A program made the translations under genes and the position numbers. A stretch of 64,000 nucleotides of DNA from Curtobacterium sp. UNCCL20. GTDB taxonomy: Bacteria > Actinomycetota > Actinomycetes > Actinomycetales > Microbacteriaceae. The stretch is from the NCBI RefSeq assembly GCF_900101675.1, contig NZ_FNKG01000004.1:186001-250000 (forward strand), read 5' to 3'. The notes under the pieces were generated by a model. That model was not told the DNA's origin and ran no database searches. It saw nothing but the letters and a program-made list of their open reading frames with translations. This document shows positions 8,868 through 16,978 of this stretch, in pieces (positions within the stretch are counted from its first letter, which is position 1; each line of letters begins with the position of its first letter).

Positions 8868-9890
8868 ATGCCCACTGACACCATCCGCGTCGGCCTCATC
8901 GGCGGCGGCGGGATCGCCACCGTCCACATCGCCGGGTACGCACAGCACCCGGACCTGATCCGCATCACCGCCGTCGCCGACGCAGTGCCGTCGACCGCCG
9001 AGGCACGTGGCACCGAGCTCGGCGTCCCCGCGTTCACGGACTACCGCGACCTGCTGGCACGCGACGATGTCGACGCGGTCGACATCTGCCTGCCGCACCA
9101 CCTGCACCGCGACGCCATCGTCGCCGCAGCCCGCGCCGGCAAGCACGTGCTGTGCGAGAAGCCGCTCTGCCTGAGCCCGGACGAGGCCCGCGACGTCCAG
9201 GCCGCCGTCACCGAGGCCGGCATCACGCTCATGTGCGCCCACAACCAGCTGTTCATGCCGGCGGTCGCCAAGGCGAAGGACCTCATCGACTCCGGCACGC
9301 TCGGCACGGTCTACGAGGTGCGGACCACGGACAGCTTCCGCAACGACTTCGACCCGTCGAACATGGGCTGGCGGGCGCACGCTGCGCAGAGCGGCGGCGG
9401 CGAGCTCATCGACACCGGCTACCACCCGAGCTACCTGCTGATGCACCTGGCCGGCGGGGTGCCGGTGCAGGCGACGGCGATGCTGTCGACCCACCGTCTC
9501 GACTTCATGGAGGGCGAGGACTCGGCCCAGGCGCTGTTCCGGTTCGACAACGGCGCGGTCGGGCAGCTCGTGACCAGCTGGGCGTACGAGCCTGCGGCCG
9601 GGACGGAGCGGTTCAGCGCGGTCGGGTCGCTCGGCTCGCTCACGAGCGACGGCACCACCCTCCGGTGGGACCTGCTCGACGGGACCAGCGAGACCGTCAC
9701 CTTCGAGGACGTCGACACCTTCGCTGCGGAGATCGAGGCGTTCGGCCGGTGCCTCCGAGACGGCGCCCGCCCGATCCACACGGAGCGCGAGGGCATCGCG
9801 GTGCTCGGGATGATCCTCGCGGCCTACGAGGGTGCGCGTAGCGGCACGATCGCGCCGGTCCTGTCCGTCGACCAGGCGGTCGCCGCCTGA
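8868..9890 (+). CDS. Gfo/Idh/MocA family dehydrogenase (canonical)
   Basis: The 340-residue enzyme has a classic Rossmann start (VGLIGGGGIATVHIAGY), the EKP motif (CEKPLCLS, residues ~99-106) and the C-terminal substrate domain with GGGELIDTGYHPSYLL. It is expected to oxidise or reduce a sugar, inositol or sugar acid using NAD(P). It is the last gene of the ROK/ABC locus, 62 bp after its paralogue; having two non-identical dehydrogenases suggests successive steps of one pathway or a hetero-oligomer. A palindromic repeat follows the stop codon. Confidence 0.9.
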   Translation: MPTDTIRVGLIGGGGIATVHIAGYAQHPDLIRITAVADAVPSTAEARGTELGVPAFTDYRDLLARDDVDAVDICLPHHLHRDAIVAAARAGKHVLCEKPLCLSPDEARDVQAAVTEAGITLMCAHNQLFMPAVAKAKDLIDSGTLGTVYEVRTTDSFRNDFDPSNMGWRAHAAQSGGGELIDTGYHPSYLLMHLAGGVPVQATAMLSTHRLDFMEGEDSAQALFRFDNGAVGQLVTSWAYEPAAGTERFSAVGSLGSLTSDGTTLRWDLLDGTSETVTFEDVDTFAAEIEAFGRCLRDGARPIHTEREGIAVLGMILAAYEGARSGTIAPVLSVDQAVAA

Positions 9891-9922
9891 CCGGCGCGGC
9901 CATGCGGCACTCGACCTGACCA

Positions 9923-9969
9923 GGCCTGGAGGCGCGACACGCGTCGGACGCACACCGCGCCTCCAGGCC
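9923..9969. repeat. palindromic repeat copy 1 (REP-like)
   Basis: Perfect 14-bp arms (GGCCTGGAGGCGCG / CGCGCCTCCAGGCC) flank a 19-nt loop. It lies between the convergent dehydrogenase and SLAC1-type genes, so it could act as a bidirectional terminator, but other copies occupy promoter regions. Confidence 0.9.
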
Positions 9970-9979
9970 GGGGTCGGCT

Positions 9980-11008
9980 TCAGACCGTCCGGGTCGCGCC
10001 CGTCACCGGGCCCGGCTCCGCGTCCTCGTCGTCGGCGGCCTGCAGGACGTCCTCGGCCTGCCGGAGGAGGTGGTGCACGGCGAGCCCGATCGACCGGCCG
10101 CCGACGACCGCGACGAGCAAGCAGAGGAGCGCGAGGACGGCGGCCGTCGGGATCCACGCCCAGGGCAGCGCGAGCACCCGGAGCCAGTCGATGAGTGCGG
10201 TGGCGACGGCCGCGGCGGGGAACACGAACGACCAGAAGCCGAGCGAGAACGACAGTCGGACGTAGCGCGGCAGCAGTGCGAGCTGGACGAGGAAGAGCAG
10301 CGCGCCGAGGCCCGCGACAGCCTGCACGGGCAGCGTCACGGCGTCGCCGGTGAGCGCGAACAGCGACACGGTGGCGACGGCGGGCGGTGCGACGAGGATC
10401 GCCATCGTCGGGACGAGCGGTCCGGGCAGCGTCGGCCGGAACGACAGCCGGAGCAGGAGCAGCCCGGTCATCACGCCCCAGAAGAACACGCCGACGCCGA
10501 AGCAGGACCAGGACAGCCACGTCGCGCCGACCTCGTGCGTGGCGACGGAGCCGACCAGGGCCGCGGCGACGGTCGGCAACAGGTAGCCGCCGTGCACGGA
10601 CTCGAGCGCGAGCCGACCCTCGACCCACGTCGCGAGGAGCCAGGCGGCGAACCCCGCGGCGACGGCCACGGCGAGGAGGACGACGGCCTCGCCGCCGACC
10701 GGCCAGAACCGGGCGAGGTCGACACCGAGCAGCATCGCGGTCGCGGGCACGAGCGCGGCGAGCGGGCCCTGCGCCGGGTGGCGGAGCTGGTCGACGAGCC
10801 GTTCGCGCCGCCGCACCCGGACGCCGCGCAGGACGTGGGCGCCGAGCATCCACACCCAGGCGACGGCGGCGACCGCCCAGAACACATGCGGGAGGAACGG
10901 CGGCAGGTCGAGCACGGGGACCGCGTACGACCAGGTCTCGGCGGAACCGGCGAGGCCGAACGGGACGGCGAGGGTGTTGAGCGGGAGGCGCGTGGTGGGA
11001 CGTGGCAT
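9980..11008 (-). CDS. SLAC1/TehA-type (TDT family) membrane transporter
   Basis: The 342-residue protein is almost entirely hydrophobic with about ten membrane helices. Its layout (PLNTLAVPFGLAGSAETW at the start, long runs of Ala/Val/Leu helices, PLPVLRRP-like breaks) matches the tellurite-resistance/dicarboxylate transporter family, which includes TehA and the plant anion channel SLAC1. Members act as anion channels or exporters. Which anion passes here is not visible. The C-terminal tail is acidic and probably cytoplasmic. It lies downstream of an SDR gene on the same strand, separated by about 130 bp containing repeat copy 2. Confidence 0.85.
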   Translation of the reverse strand: MPRPTTRLPLNTLAVPFGLAGSAETWSYAVPVLDLPPFLPHVFWAVAAVAWVWMLGAHVLRGVRVRRRERLVDQLRHPAQGPLAALVPATAMLLGVDLARFWPVGGEAVVLLAVAVAAGFAAWLLATWVEGRLALESVHGGYLLPTVAAALVGSVATHEVGATWLSWSCFGVGVFFWGVMTGLLLLRLSFRPTLPGPLVPTMAILVAPPAVATVSLFALTGDAVTLPVQAVAGLGALLFLVQLALLPRYVRLSFSLGFWSFVFPAAAVATALIDWLRVLALPWAWIPTAAVLALLCLLVAVVGGRSIGLAVHHLLRQAEDVLQAADDEDAEPGPVTGATRTV

Positions 11009-11093
11009 GGCGGTCCCATTGTCCCGGGTCCGCGCGGCTGCGTCGCGCGAGCGCGAACCCGCTCAGCCGGCGGGGTGGTCGCGACCGACCAGC

Positions 11094-11135
11094 GGCCTGG
11101 AGGCGCGGGGCGGGGCCGCAACGCGCCTCCAGGCC
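11094..11135. repeat. palindromic repeat copy 2 (REP-like)
   Basis: Arms GGCCTGGAGGCGCG and CGCGCCTCCAGGCC are perfect over 14 bp with a 14-nt loop. The right arm ends one base before the stop codon of the SDR gene. Confidence 0.9.
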
Positions 11136-11136
11136 G

Positions 11137-12096
11137 TCAACGGCGTCGGTTCAGGACGACCGCAGCGACCGCGGCCGCCGCCCCGGCCCACACGAGGGGG
11201 CGCGTGACGCGCCGTCGCTTCGCGACCCAGCCGCCGTTCGTCGCGTTGCCCACGTCGGCGGGCGCGAGCAGGTTGCCGTCGGTCGGCGCACCCTTCCCCC
11301 GCAGGGCGAACGTCTCGACCATCGGCTTCGTGATCTTGTGGAACAGGCCCGGGAACACGTACTGCAGCGGCACGAGCGACGCCTGGATCCGTCCGACGAA
11401 CCGGTAGCGCTTCGGGTGCAGCGCCGCGGTGACGACGGCGCGGCCGGCCCGCTCCACGGACACCGTCGGCGGCAGCGGGTGCGAGTTCTTCCCGGTGTAG
11501 TTGGCGCCGTTCTGGTAGATCGGGGTGTCGATGGTCGAGGGCAGCAGCGCGGTGAAGCGGATGCCGGTGCCGGCAAACTCGTCGCCGAGCGTGTCGACGA
11601 GCCCGAGCGCCGCGTGCTTGCTCGTGACGTACGCCGACTGGTACGGCGCGGACAGCAGCGACTGGATCGAACCGACCAGCACGTAGGTGCCCTTGCCCCG
11701 CTGCTGCCAGTGCGGCAGGAGGGCCTTCACGGCGTTGACGTGCCCGTACAGGTTCGTGTCGACGACCCGCTTGAAGGAGTCGACGGGAGTCTGGTCGAAG
11801 AGCCCGTAGACGAAGAGCCCGGCGTTGCCGACGAAGACGTCGATCCGGCCGAACCGGGTCGTGGTCGTGGCGACGAGGTCGTTCACCTGGTGCTCGTCCG
11901 CGATGTCCGTGGGGATCGCGACGGCCTCGGCACCGAGGGCGCGGCACTCGGCGGCGGCGGCCTCGAGGCTGTCGTGGCTGCGCGCGGCGAGCACGAGCGT
12001 CGCGCCCTGCCGGGCGAACTCGTGCGCGGCGGCCCTCCCGATGCCGCTCGATGCTCCGGTGACGACGACGATCTTCCCGCGGAACCGATGAGTCAT
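11137..12096 (-). CDS. short-chain dehydrogenase/reductase (SDR)
   Basis: The 319-residue enzyme shows TGASSGIG at the dinucleotide site (residues ~12-19), the NAG motif, a catalytic Ser in VGSIQS and YVTSK as the Tyr-xxx-Lys dyad. It is longer than the usual 250 residues: the extra C-terminal part carries TNGGWVAKRRR and a final hydrophobic helix with a basic end, so it may be membrane-tethered. The substrate is unknown. It is divergent from an HD-domain gene; the 85-bp gap contains TAGCGT (12151-12156), a -10 facing the HD gene. Confidence 0.88.
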   Translation of the reverse strand: MTHRFRGKIVVVTGASSGIGRAAAHEFARQGATLVLAARSHDSLEAAAAECRALGAEAVAIPTDIADEHQVNDLVATTTTRFGRIDVFVGNAGLFVYGLFDQTPVDSFKRVVDTNLYGHVNAVKALLPHWQQRGKGTYVLVGSIQSLLSAPYQSAYVTSKHAALGLVDTLGDEFAGTGIRFTALLPSTIDTPIYQNGANYTGKNSHPLPPTVSVERAGRAVVTAALHPKRYRFVGRIQASLVPLQYVFPGLFHKITKPMVETFALRGKGAPTDGNLLAPADVGNATNGGWVAKRRRVTRPLVWAGAAAAVAAVVLNRRR

Positions 12097-12181
12097 GGCG
12101 TCGTTGCTACGCGGACGACCTCCGTCGCCGTCCAGGTCCGCGTACCCCTGTAGCGTCGGGGTGGACGACGAGGAGCGAACG

Positions 12182-13252
12182 GTGCACGGGGACGCAGTGG
12201 ACACGATGGGGATCGACGGTGTCTGGTTCGATCCGCTCTGGCGGGTCGAGGTGCAGCTCACCCCGCTCGAACGGCGGCTGCTCGAGACGTGGCCGGTCCG
12301 GCGGCTCGCGTTCATCGCCCACGCCGGGGCCGCCTCGATCACGACGACGCAGTCGTACTCGCGGCTGGAGCACTCGCTGGGGGTGCTGGCGCTCGTCGCC
12401 CACTTCGCCCCCGACGACCACCTCGCCCGCGCCACCGCGCTGCTGCACGACGTCGGGCACCTGCCGTTCAGCCACAGTCTCGAGGGACTCGGCGGGCTCG
12501 AGCACCACGGCCTGGGGCGACGGGCGATCCGGTCGCTGGCGGCGGAGGTGGACGGGGACGACGGGGTCGATCCGCTCGACGCGCTCGACGCGTTCGACGG
12601 CGAGGCGGTCATCGCGCTCGACGAGGGCGCCGAGCCGTCCGTGCTGACCCCGCGAGCCGGCGGGCTGAAGCTCGACCACCTCGACTCGTTCCTCCGCAGC
12701 GGACAGGCACACGGTCGGACGACGACGCCCCCGCACGAGCTGCTCCGCCGGCTCCGGCTGGTGGACGGCACGGTCGACGCCGACGCGGACGACGCCCTCG
12801 AGCTCGCCGACCTGGCCGTCCGCGAGGCCCTCGCACAGCGCTCGGCCGCCAACCTCGTCCCGGTGACCGTCCTGCGCGACCTGGTGGCCCGGCTCCTCGG
12901 CGACGGTGCCCTGTCCTCCGGGGAGTTGACGGGGATGACCGACGACACGCTCTGGGGCAGGCTCCTCACCGAACCGGCGACCGCGGCCGACGCCGAGCTT
13001 CTGCGACGTCGCCCCCAGGCATGGCGGATGGTCCCCTCGGCCGGAGCACCGGGTCGGGCGGCGGCGGGCGGTGCGGCGGCGGGCGGTGCGGCGGCGGGCG
13101 GTGCGGTGGCGGGCGCTGCTGCGCTGCGGCACGTCGTCCGGCGGAGCTACCTCGACCTGCCGACGATCGACGGGCGGCCGATGCGTGACGAGCGTGTCGC
13201 CGACCTCGGGAGGGCGCTGCCGATCGACGTGGTGGTGGAGCGCGCGGGCTGA
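12182..13252 (+). CDS. HD-domain phosphohydrolase (COG1078-like)
   Basis: The 356-residue protein has the metal-binding HD pattern of nucleotide phosphohydrolases: SRLEHSLGV, then LLHDVGHLPFSHS, then a downstream Asp in KLDHLDSF. This arrangement matches the YdhJ/COG1078 branch related to dGTPases and SAMHD1; the substrate is not established. The GTG start was chosen because AGGAG (12171-12175) lies 6 nt upstream; an internal ATG at 12206 is the alternative. Residues ~290-315 are a low-complexity Ala/Gly insert encoded by a 15-bp tandem repeat, interrupting the C-terminal region. Confidence 0.82.
   Translation: MHGDAVDTMGIDGVWFDPLWRVEVQLTPLERRLLETWPVRRLAFIAHAGAASITTTQSYSRLEHSLGVLALVAHFAPDDHLARATALLHDVGHLPFSHSLEGLGGLEHHGLGRRAIRSLAAEVDGDDGVDPLDALDAFDGEAVIALDEGAEPSVLTPRAGGLKLDHLDSFLRSGQAHGRTTTPPHELLRRLRLVDGTVDADADDALELADLAVREALAQRSAANLVPVTVLRDLVARLLGDGALSSGELTGMTDDTLWGRLLTEPATAADAELLRRRPQAWRMVPSAGAPGRAAAGGAAAGGAAAGGAVAGAAALRHVVRRSYLDLPTIDGRPMRDERVADLGRALPIDVVVERAG
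13061..13105 (+). repeat. 15-bp in-frame tandem repeat, 3 copies
   Basis: GCGGCGGGCGGTGCG is repeated exactly three times (13061, 13076, 13091) with a degenerate fourth copy up to about 13120. It encodes an Ala/Gly linker within the HD-domain protein. Confidence 0.9.
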
Positions 13253-13342
13253 GCGCTGCCCCGGCCAACCGCGGGCCACGTGGGAGTGTCCGCACGTCGA
13301 AGCCGTTCGTGCGCCCGCGCGCTCCGAGTGCGACGATGGAGC

Positions 13343-13603
13343 ATGCGCAAGGACGACCTCACCGTCGACGAGGCAACGGTCATCGCCGAACACGCCCGGG
13401 ACGGCGTACTCGAGCTCGACGACCCCGAGGTGCGGAAGGTCGTCGACCAGGCGAACCGGGTGCTCGTCCGGGCCCAGATGTGGGGCGAGGAGCGGAGCCC
13501 GAAACTCCGTCGCCGCCGCCGTCTCATCGCGATCGGCGCCCTCGTGATGGTGCTCGTCTGGGTCGCCGGGCTGCTCGTGCCGCTCGCGGTCCGCTTCGGC
13601 TGA
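13343..13603 (+). CDS. small single-pass membrane protein, unknown function
   Basis: The 86-residue product has a charged, helical N-terminal half (LELDDPEVRKVVDQANRVL) and a basic RRRRR stretch directly before one C-terminal hydrophobic helix, so it should be a tail-anchored cytoplasmic-facing protein. I do not recognise the family. The ATG was chosen because the acidic N-terminus begins there; longer upstream reading lacks coding character. It sits between the HD-domain gene and the SpoIIE-type phosphatase on the same strand. Confidence 0.6.
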   Translation: MRKDDLTVDEATVIAEHARDGVLELDDPEVRKVVDQANRVLVRAQMWGEERSPKLRRRRRLIAIGALVMVLVWVAGLLVPLAVRFG

Positions 13604-13663
13604 CCGCGGCGCACCCGGAAGCCGCGGTTGCCCAGGGGCCGCGGACCGAGTTGAATCGGGACG

Positions 13664-14974
13664 ATGACCAGCACGGCCGGCCCGACCGCGACGACCGCGA
13701 CCTGGACAGTGACGACCCGGGACGACACCGGTCCGATCGTGCTCAGCGGGCTCCGGACGTCTTGGGCACCCCTCGCGAAGCAGTCCGTGGTCGCGGCGCT
13801 CGTCGTCGCCGCAGCGGTGAGCAGCACGCTCCTGCCCTGGCTGACCGTCACCGACGCGCCCCGGATGTGGACCGGCGTCGGCATCGCGGTGATCGGGATC
13901 GTCCTCGCCGCGCTGATGGCCCGCTGGCCGGCGCTCGCCCGCGCGGAACTCGTCGTCCCCGCGATCGACTTCGTCGCGATCGGACTGCTCCGCTACGGCA
14001 CCGGCGACACCCGCTCGGTCTTCCTGGCGGTCGTCGTCCTCCCCGTGATCTGGATCGCCGCGTGGCCGGGCCGACGGCACGTCGTCTACCCGCTCGTCGG
14101 GACCTGCGTCACGCTCCTGCTGCCCTACGTCCTGCAACTGACCGAGCCCCGACCCTCCGAACTCGTCCGCCTGGCGTTCGCCGTGATCGTCTACGGCGCG
14201 ACCGCCGCCGTCACGAACGAGCTGTCCCGTCACGCCGGCATCCGGCTCGACGATGCCCAGCGCCGCCGCCGCGTCGCGGAGAGTGAGATCGACCGCGCCG
14301 CCATCGTCCAGCAGTCGCTCCTGCCCACGTCGACCGCCGGCCTGCCCCGCGAGCTCCGTGCCCTCGGCGTGTGCATCCCCGCGCGGAGCGTCGGCGGTGA
14401 CTTCTACGACTGGTTCCCGACCCCCGGAGGCGCTGCCTTCACCCTGGGCGACGTGATGGGCAAGGGCGTCGGGGCGGGCATGATCGCCGCCGCGGTGCGC
14501 TCGGTGATCCGCAGCACGGTCGACGAGGCGGACCCCGCGATCGCCGTCCGTCGGGCAGCCGCGGGGCTCGCGAGCGGGTCGTCCGACCTCACCAGCGGGC
14601 AGTTCACGACCTGCTTCCACGTCCGTGTCGACACCGACGGGCACGCCCGCTGGGTCGATGCCGGGCACGGGCTGACGCTCCTCCGCACGACGGACGGCGC
14701 TGTGCGTCCACTCCGCTCGGGGCACCTGCCGATCGGGGTCGGGTCGAGCTGGACGAGTGAGACGACGGACCTGGCGCCCGGCGACGCGATCGTCAGCGTG
14801 AGCGACGGCGTGCTCGACCTGTTCGGCGGGGACCTCGACTCGCTCGACCGCTTCGAAGCCTGGGTCGCTGCGCGGCCCGACCCCCAGCAGCTGGTCGACG
14901 GCATCGCCGAGCTGGCGCACGATGGTGAGCACCCGGACGACGTCACGATGCTCTGCATCGCGTACCGCCCCTGA
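13664..14974 (+). CDS. membrane-anchored SpoIIE/RsbU-type PP2C phosphatase
   Basis: The 436-residue protein has an N-terminal membrane domain of about six helices (residues ~35-190), a short coiled linker (RRRRVAESEIDRAA) and a C-terminal SpoIIE-type PP2C domain with VGGDFYDWF, LGDVMGKGVGAG and SVSDGVLDLFGG, which carry the metal-binding Asp residues. Such enzymes dephosphorylate anti-anti-sigma factors (RsbV/SpoIIAA) in response to a signal. The membrane domain may sense that signal; no partner-switch genes are adjacent. The family is sure, the pathway is inferred. Confidence 0.88.
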   Translation: MTSTAGPTATTATWTVTTRDDTGPIVLSGLRTSWAPLAKQSVVAALVVAAAVSSTLLPWLTVTDAPRMWTGVGIAVIGIVLAALMARWPALARAELVVPAIDFVAIGLLRYGTGDTRSVFLAVVVLPVIWIAAWPGRRHVVYPLVGTCVTLLLPYVLQLTEPRPSELVRLAFAVIVYGATAAVTNELSRHAGIRLDDAQRRRRVAESEIDRAAIVQQSLLPTSTAGLPRELRALGVCIPARSVGGDFYDWFPTPGGAAFTLGDVMGKGVGAGMIAAAVRSVIRSTVDEADPAIAVRRAAAGLASGSSDLTSGQFTTCFHVRVDTDGHARWVDAGHGLTLLRTTDGAVRPLRSGHLPIGVGSSWTSETTDLAPGDAIVSVSDGVLDLFGGDLDSLDRFEAWVAARPDPQQLVDGIAELAHDGEHPDDVTMLCIAYRP

Positions 14975-14990
14975 CGAACGACGAACGACG

Positions 14991-15032
14991 CACCACGCAC
15001 CACGCACCACGCACCACGCACGACGCACGACC
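14991..15032 (+). repeat. 7-bp tandem repeat, 6 copies
   Basis: CACCACG is repeated four times, followed by CACGACG and CACGACC, filling the gap between the phosphatase and the GH16 gene, 36 bp before the GH16 start. Confidence 0.85.
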
Positions 15033-15067
15033 AGCAGTCCCGCCCGGAACACACCCAGGAGGCACCG

Positions 15068-15931
15068 ATGGACGACCACCTCGACCGACGACGGTTCGTG
15101 TCACTCGGCCTCGCCGGAGCAGCGACCGCTGCGCTCGGCACCGCGAGTGCGCTGAGCGGCGCGGGCGCCGACGCAGCACGTGCCGCGACCGGCGCCACCG
15201 CCGCTCCCTCGGCCGTGCTCCTCGCCGCGGACGAGTTCGACGGCCCCGCCGGTTCGGCCCCGAACCCGGCGATCTGGCGGTTCGACCTCGGCGGCAACGG
15301 TTGGGGCAACGCCGAACTCGAGACCTACACCGACTCCCGCAGGAACTCGGCGCTCGACGGCAGGGGCAACCTCGTCATCACGGCCCGACGCGAGGCGGAT
15401 GGGTCGTACTCGTCCGCTCGTCTGAAGTCCGAGGGCACCTACTCGGCGCAGTACGGGCGCGTCGAGGCGCGCATCCGGATCCCGCGCGGGCAGGGCATCT
15501 GGCCGGCCTTCTGGATGCTCGGCGCCGACATCGGCCAGGTCGGCTGGCCCGCGTGCGGCGAGATCGACGTCATGGAGAACGTCGGGTACGAGCCCGCCGT
15601 CGTGCACGGAACGGTGCACGGGCCCGGCTACTCGGGCGCGCAGGGCATCTCGGCGGCGTACACGAACCCGAGCGGTGCCGCGTTCGCCGACGACTTCCAC
15701 GTCTACGGGGTCGACTGGCGGCCGGACTCCGTCACCTGGACGGTTGACGGAGTCGCCTACCGCACCGTCACCCGGGCCGACGTCGGGTCGAACCCGTGGG
15801 TGTTCGACAAGCCGTTCTTCGTCGTGCTGAACGTCGCTGTGGGCGGTTCGTGGCCCGGCTCCCCCGACGCGTCGACCCGGTTCCCGCAGCAGATGACGGT
15901 GGACTGGCTCCGGGTGTACCAGAACGCGTGA
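15068..15931 (+). CDS. secreted glycoside hydrolase family 16 (laminarinase-like)
   Basis: The 287-residue enzyme starts with a Tat signal (DRRRFVSLGLAG) that should be cleaved near residue 40. The mature part is a single GH16 jelly-roll domain containing the catalytic EIDVME motif (near residue 160), WPAFWMLG before it and the C-terminal WPGSPD...MTVDWLRVYQ that ends the family. The WxNAELExYT segment points to endo-beta-1,3-glucanases. It probably degrades beta-glucans of plant or fungal origin outside the cell. AGGAGGCACCG precedes the ATG. No carbohydrate-binding module is present. Confidence 0.9.
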   Translation: MDDHLDRRRFVSLGLAGAATAALGTASALSGAGADAARAATGATAAPSAVLLAADEFDGPAGSAPNPAIWRFDLGGNGWGNAELETYTDSRRNSALDGRGNLVITARREADGSYSSARLKSEGTYSAQYGRVEARIRIPRGQGIWPAFWMLGADIGQVGWPACGEIDVMENVGYEPAVVHGTVHGPGYSGAQGISAAYTNPSGAAFADDFHVYGVDWRPDSVTWTVDGVAYRTVTRADVGSNPWVFDKPFFVVLNVAVGGSWPGSPDASTRFPQQMTVDWLRVYQNA

Positions 15932-15934
15932 CGC

Positions 15935-16153
15935 TCAGGACCGGCTGCGGTCGTTCCGTGCGATGAGCCAGAGGTACGTGCTGTGGCCGACGAGGGCCAG
16001 CCCGAAGAAGACCGCTCCGACGGCGTAGACCCGGTCGAGCTTGCCCTGCCCGATGACGAGCATCACGATGCAGAAGACCACGGCGACGGCGAGCACGCCG
16101 ACCTGCACCGTCGACCAGATCCGTCGGAAGCGCGGCATGCCCGTCTCGTTCAC
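15935..16153 (-). CDS. small two-helix membrane protein, unknown function
   Basis: The 72-residue product has two hydrophobic segments (VQVGVLAVAVVFCIVMLVIG and AVGAVFFGLALVGHSTYLWL) and a charged C-terminus. I do not recognise it. The GTG start gives the longest form; an ATG at 16138 would remove five residues. It is convergent with the GH16 gene, 3 bp away. Confidence 0.55.
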   Translation of the reverse strand: MNETGMPRFRRIWSTVQVGVLAVAVVFCIVMLVIGQGKLDRVYAVGAVFFGLALVGHSTYLWLIARNDRSRS

Positions 16154-16182
16154 GTGGCCATTCTGCCCGACGGCAGCTGCGG

Positions 16183-16518
16183 TCAGTGCTTCTCGGGGTC
16201 GTGGCCCCAGTTCATGAGCGACCAGCGCCACGGGGTGTCGTGCACGTCGCCGTCCGGTCGCTGCTCGGAGTGGCGGGCGACGTAGCCGACGACCTTCCGC
16301 ATGTGGGCGTAGTCGGCGTCGGTGTGGTCGCTCTGCTTCTGCTCGAGGATCCGGACGATGTGCCGTCCGCTCTCGTGTCCGGTGGACTCGCCGCCGCCGG
16401 ACGGTTTCTGCCCGACCTGCTTCGACTCGTCGGTGTCGAGCCAGTGCCGGAGCTGGGACGCGGTCATGTTCACCGCGTCGGCGAAGTCCTTGCGGGTCTG
16501 CTGCTCGTCGTCGCTCAT
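16183..16518 (-). CDS. DUF3140 family protein
   Basis: The 111-residue acidic protein ends in the family's conserved block (VGYVARHSEQRPDGDVHDT then WRWSLMNWGHDP) and begins with a short helix-rich region containing MTASQLRHWLDTDES. DUF3140 proteins are common in actinobacteria near stress genes and are suspected to bind DNA; no function is established. It lies upstream of the small membrane protein on the same strand, about 30 bp away, perhaps as one unit. Confidence 0.85.
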   Translation of the reverse strand: MSDDEQQTRKDFADAVNMTASQLRHWLDTDESKQVGQKPSGGGESTGHESGRHIVRILEQKQSDHTDADYAHMRKVVGYVARHSEQRPDGDVHDTPWRWSLMNWGHDPEKH

Positions 16519-16659
16519 GCCCCGAGCGAACCCCGGACACCTGGACGGCGGCGCAGGAGGCGGACCGTCCCTGGTCCCCGGCCCGCGGATGGCAACGTTC
16601 CGGGAATGGAACGACGCCCGCGCGTGTCGAACTCATCACCGAACGCGAAGGAGCACACC

Positions 16660-16797
16660 ATGAGCCTCGACCTCCACGAGAGTGCCGGCATCGACGACGA
16701 GCGCACCTGCCTGCCGAAGCCGGTGCTGGCGAGTCTGCACGACGACACGACGCCGTCCTTCGGACGCTGGCTGGGCCAGATCAACAGTCACGGCTGA
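16660..16797 (+). CDS. orphan 45-residue peptide
   Basis: A short frame starts at ATG with an excellent ribosome-binding site (AAGGAG, 16648-16653, 6-nt spacing). The peptide is acidic at its N-terminus (SLDLHESAGIDDERT), then has HDDTTPSFGRWLGQINSHG at the C-terminus. The stop codon lies inside the first unit of a 21-bp tandem repeat. The sequence resembles a leader-plus-core layout, but no RiPP-modifying enzyme is nearby, so that reading is speculative. The coding call rests on the ribosome-binding site alone. Confidence 0.45.
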   Translation: MSLDLHESAGIDDERTCLPKPVLASLHDDTTPSFGRWLGQINSHG

Positions 16798-16860
16798 CTG
16801 CTCAACAGTCACGGCTGACTGCTCAACAGTCACGGCTGACTGCTCAACAGTCACGGCTGA
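16783..16860 (+). repeat. 21-bp tandem repeat, 3.7 copies, with internal dyad
   Basis: Units begin at 16783, 16804, 16825 and 16846; the last is cut after 15 bp. Each holds AGTCACGGCTGACT, an inverted repeat with 5-bp arms (AGTCA/TGACT). The 21-bp period places successive dyads on the same face of the helix. The block starts inside the small peptide gene and ends just before palindromic repeat copy 3. Confidence 0.92.
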
Positions 16861-16882
16861 TCTGGTCGTTCCTGTTTTCTGC

Positions 16883-16918
16883 CTGGAGGCGCGGTGCCAG
16901 CTGGCACCGCGCCTCCAG
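16883..16918. repeat. palindromic repeat copy 3 (perfect, loopless)
   Basis: A 36-bp perfect palindrome with 18-bp arms and no loop. The core CTGGAGGCGC/GCGCCTCCAG is shared with the other copies, and the centre GGTGCCAGCTGGCACC is shared with copy 6. Confidence 0.92.
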
Positions 16919-16978
16919 TCTGTCCTGGGCCGGGCCGGATTCGTTTCCGTGCGCGCCGCGCACTGCTACGGTGCACCC

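Noticed and set aside
14991-15032. Possible CRISPR-like repeats
   Set aside because: Units are 7 bp with no spacers; this is a simple tandem repeat.
12107-15079. 990-codon minus-strand frame across the HD and SpoIIE genes
   Set aside because: It spans several real plus-strand genes and the 7-bp repeat, with no family motif of its own.
16783-16860. Replication-origin iterons
   Set aside because: No replication initiator gene or AT-rich region is nearby; regulatory or slippage explanations are simpler.
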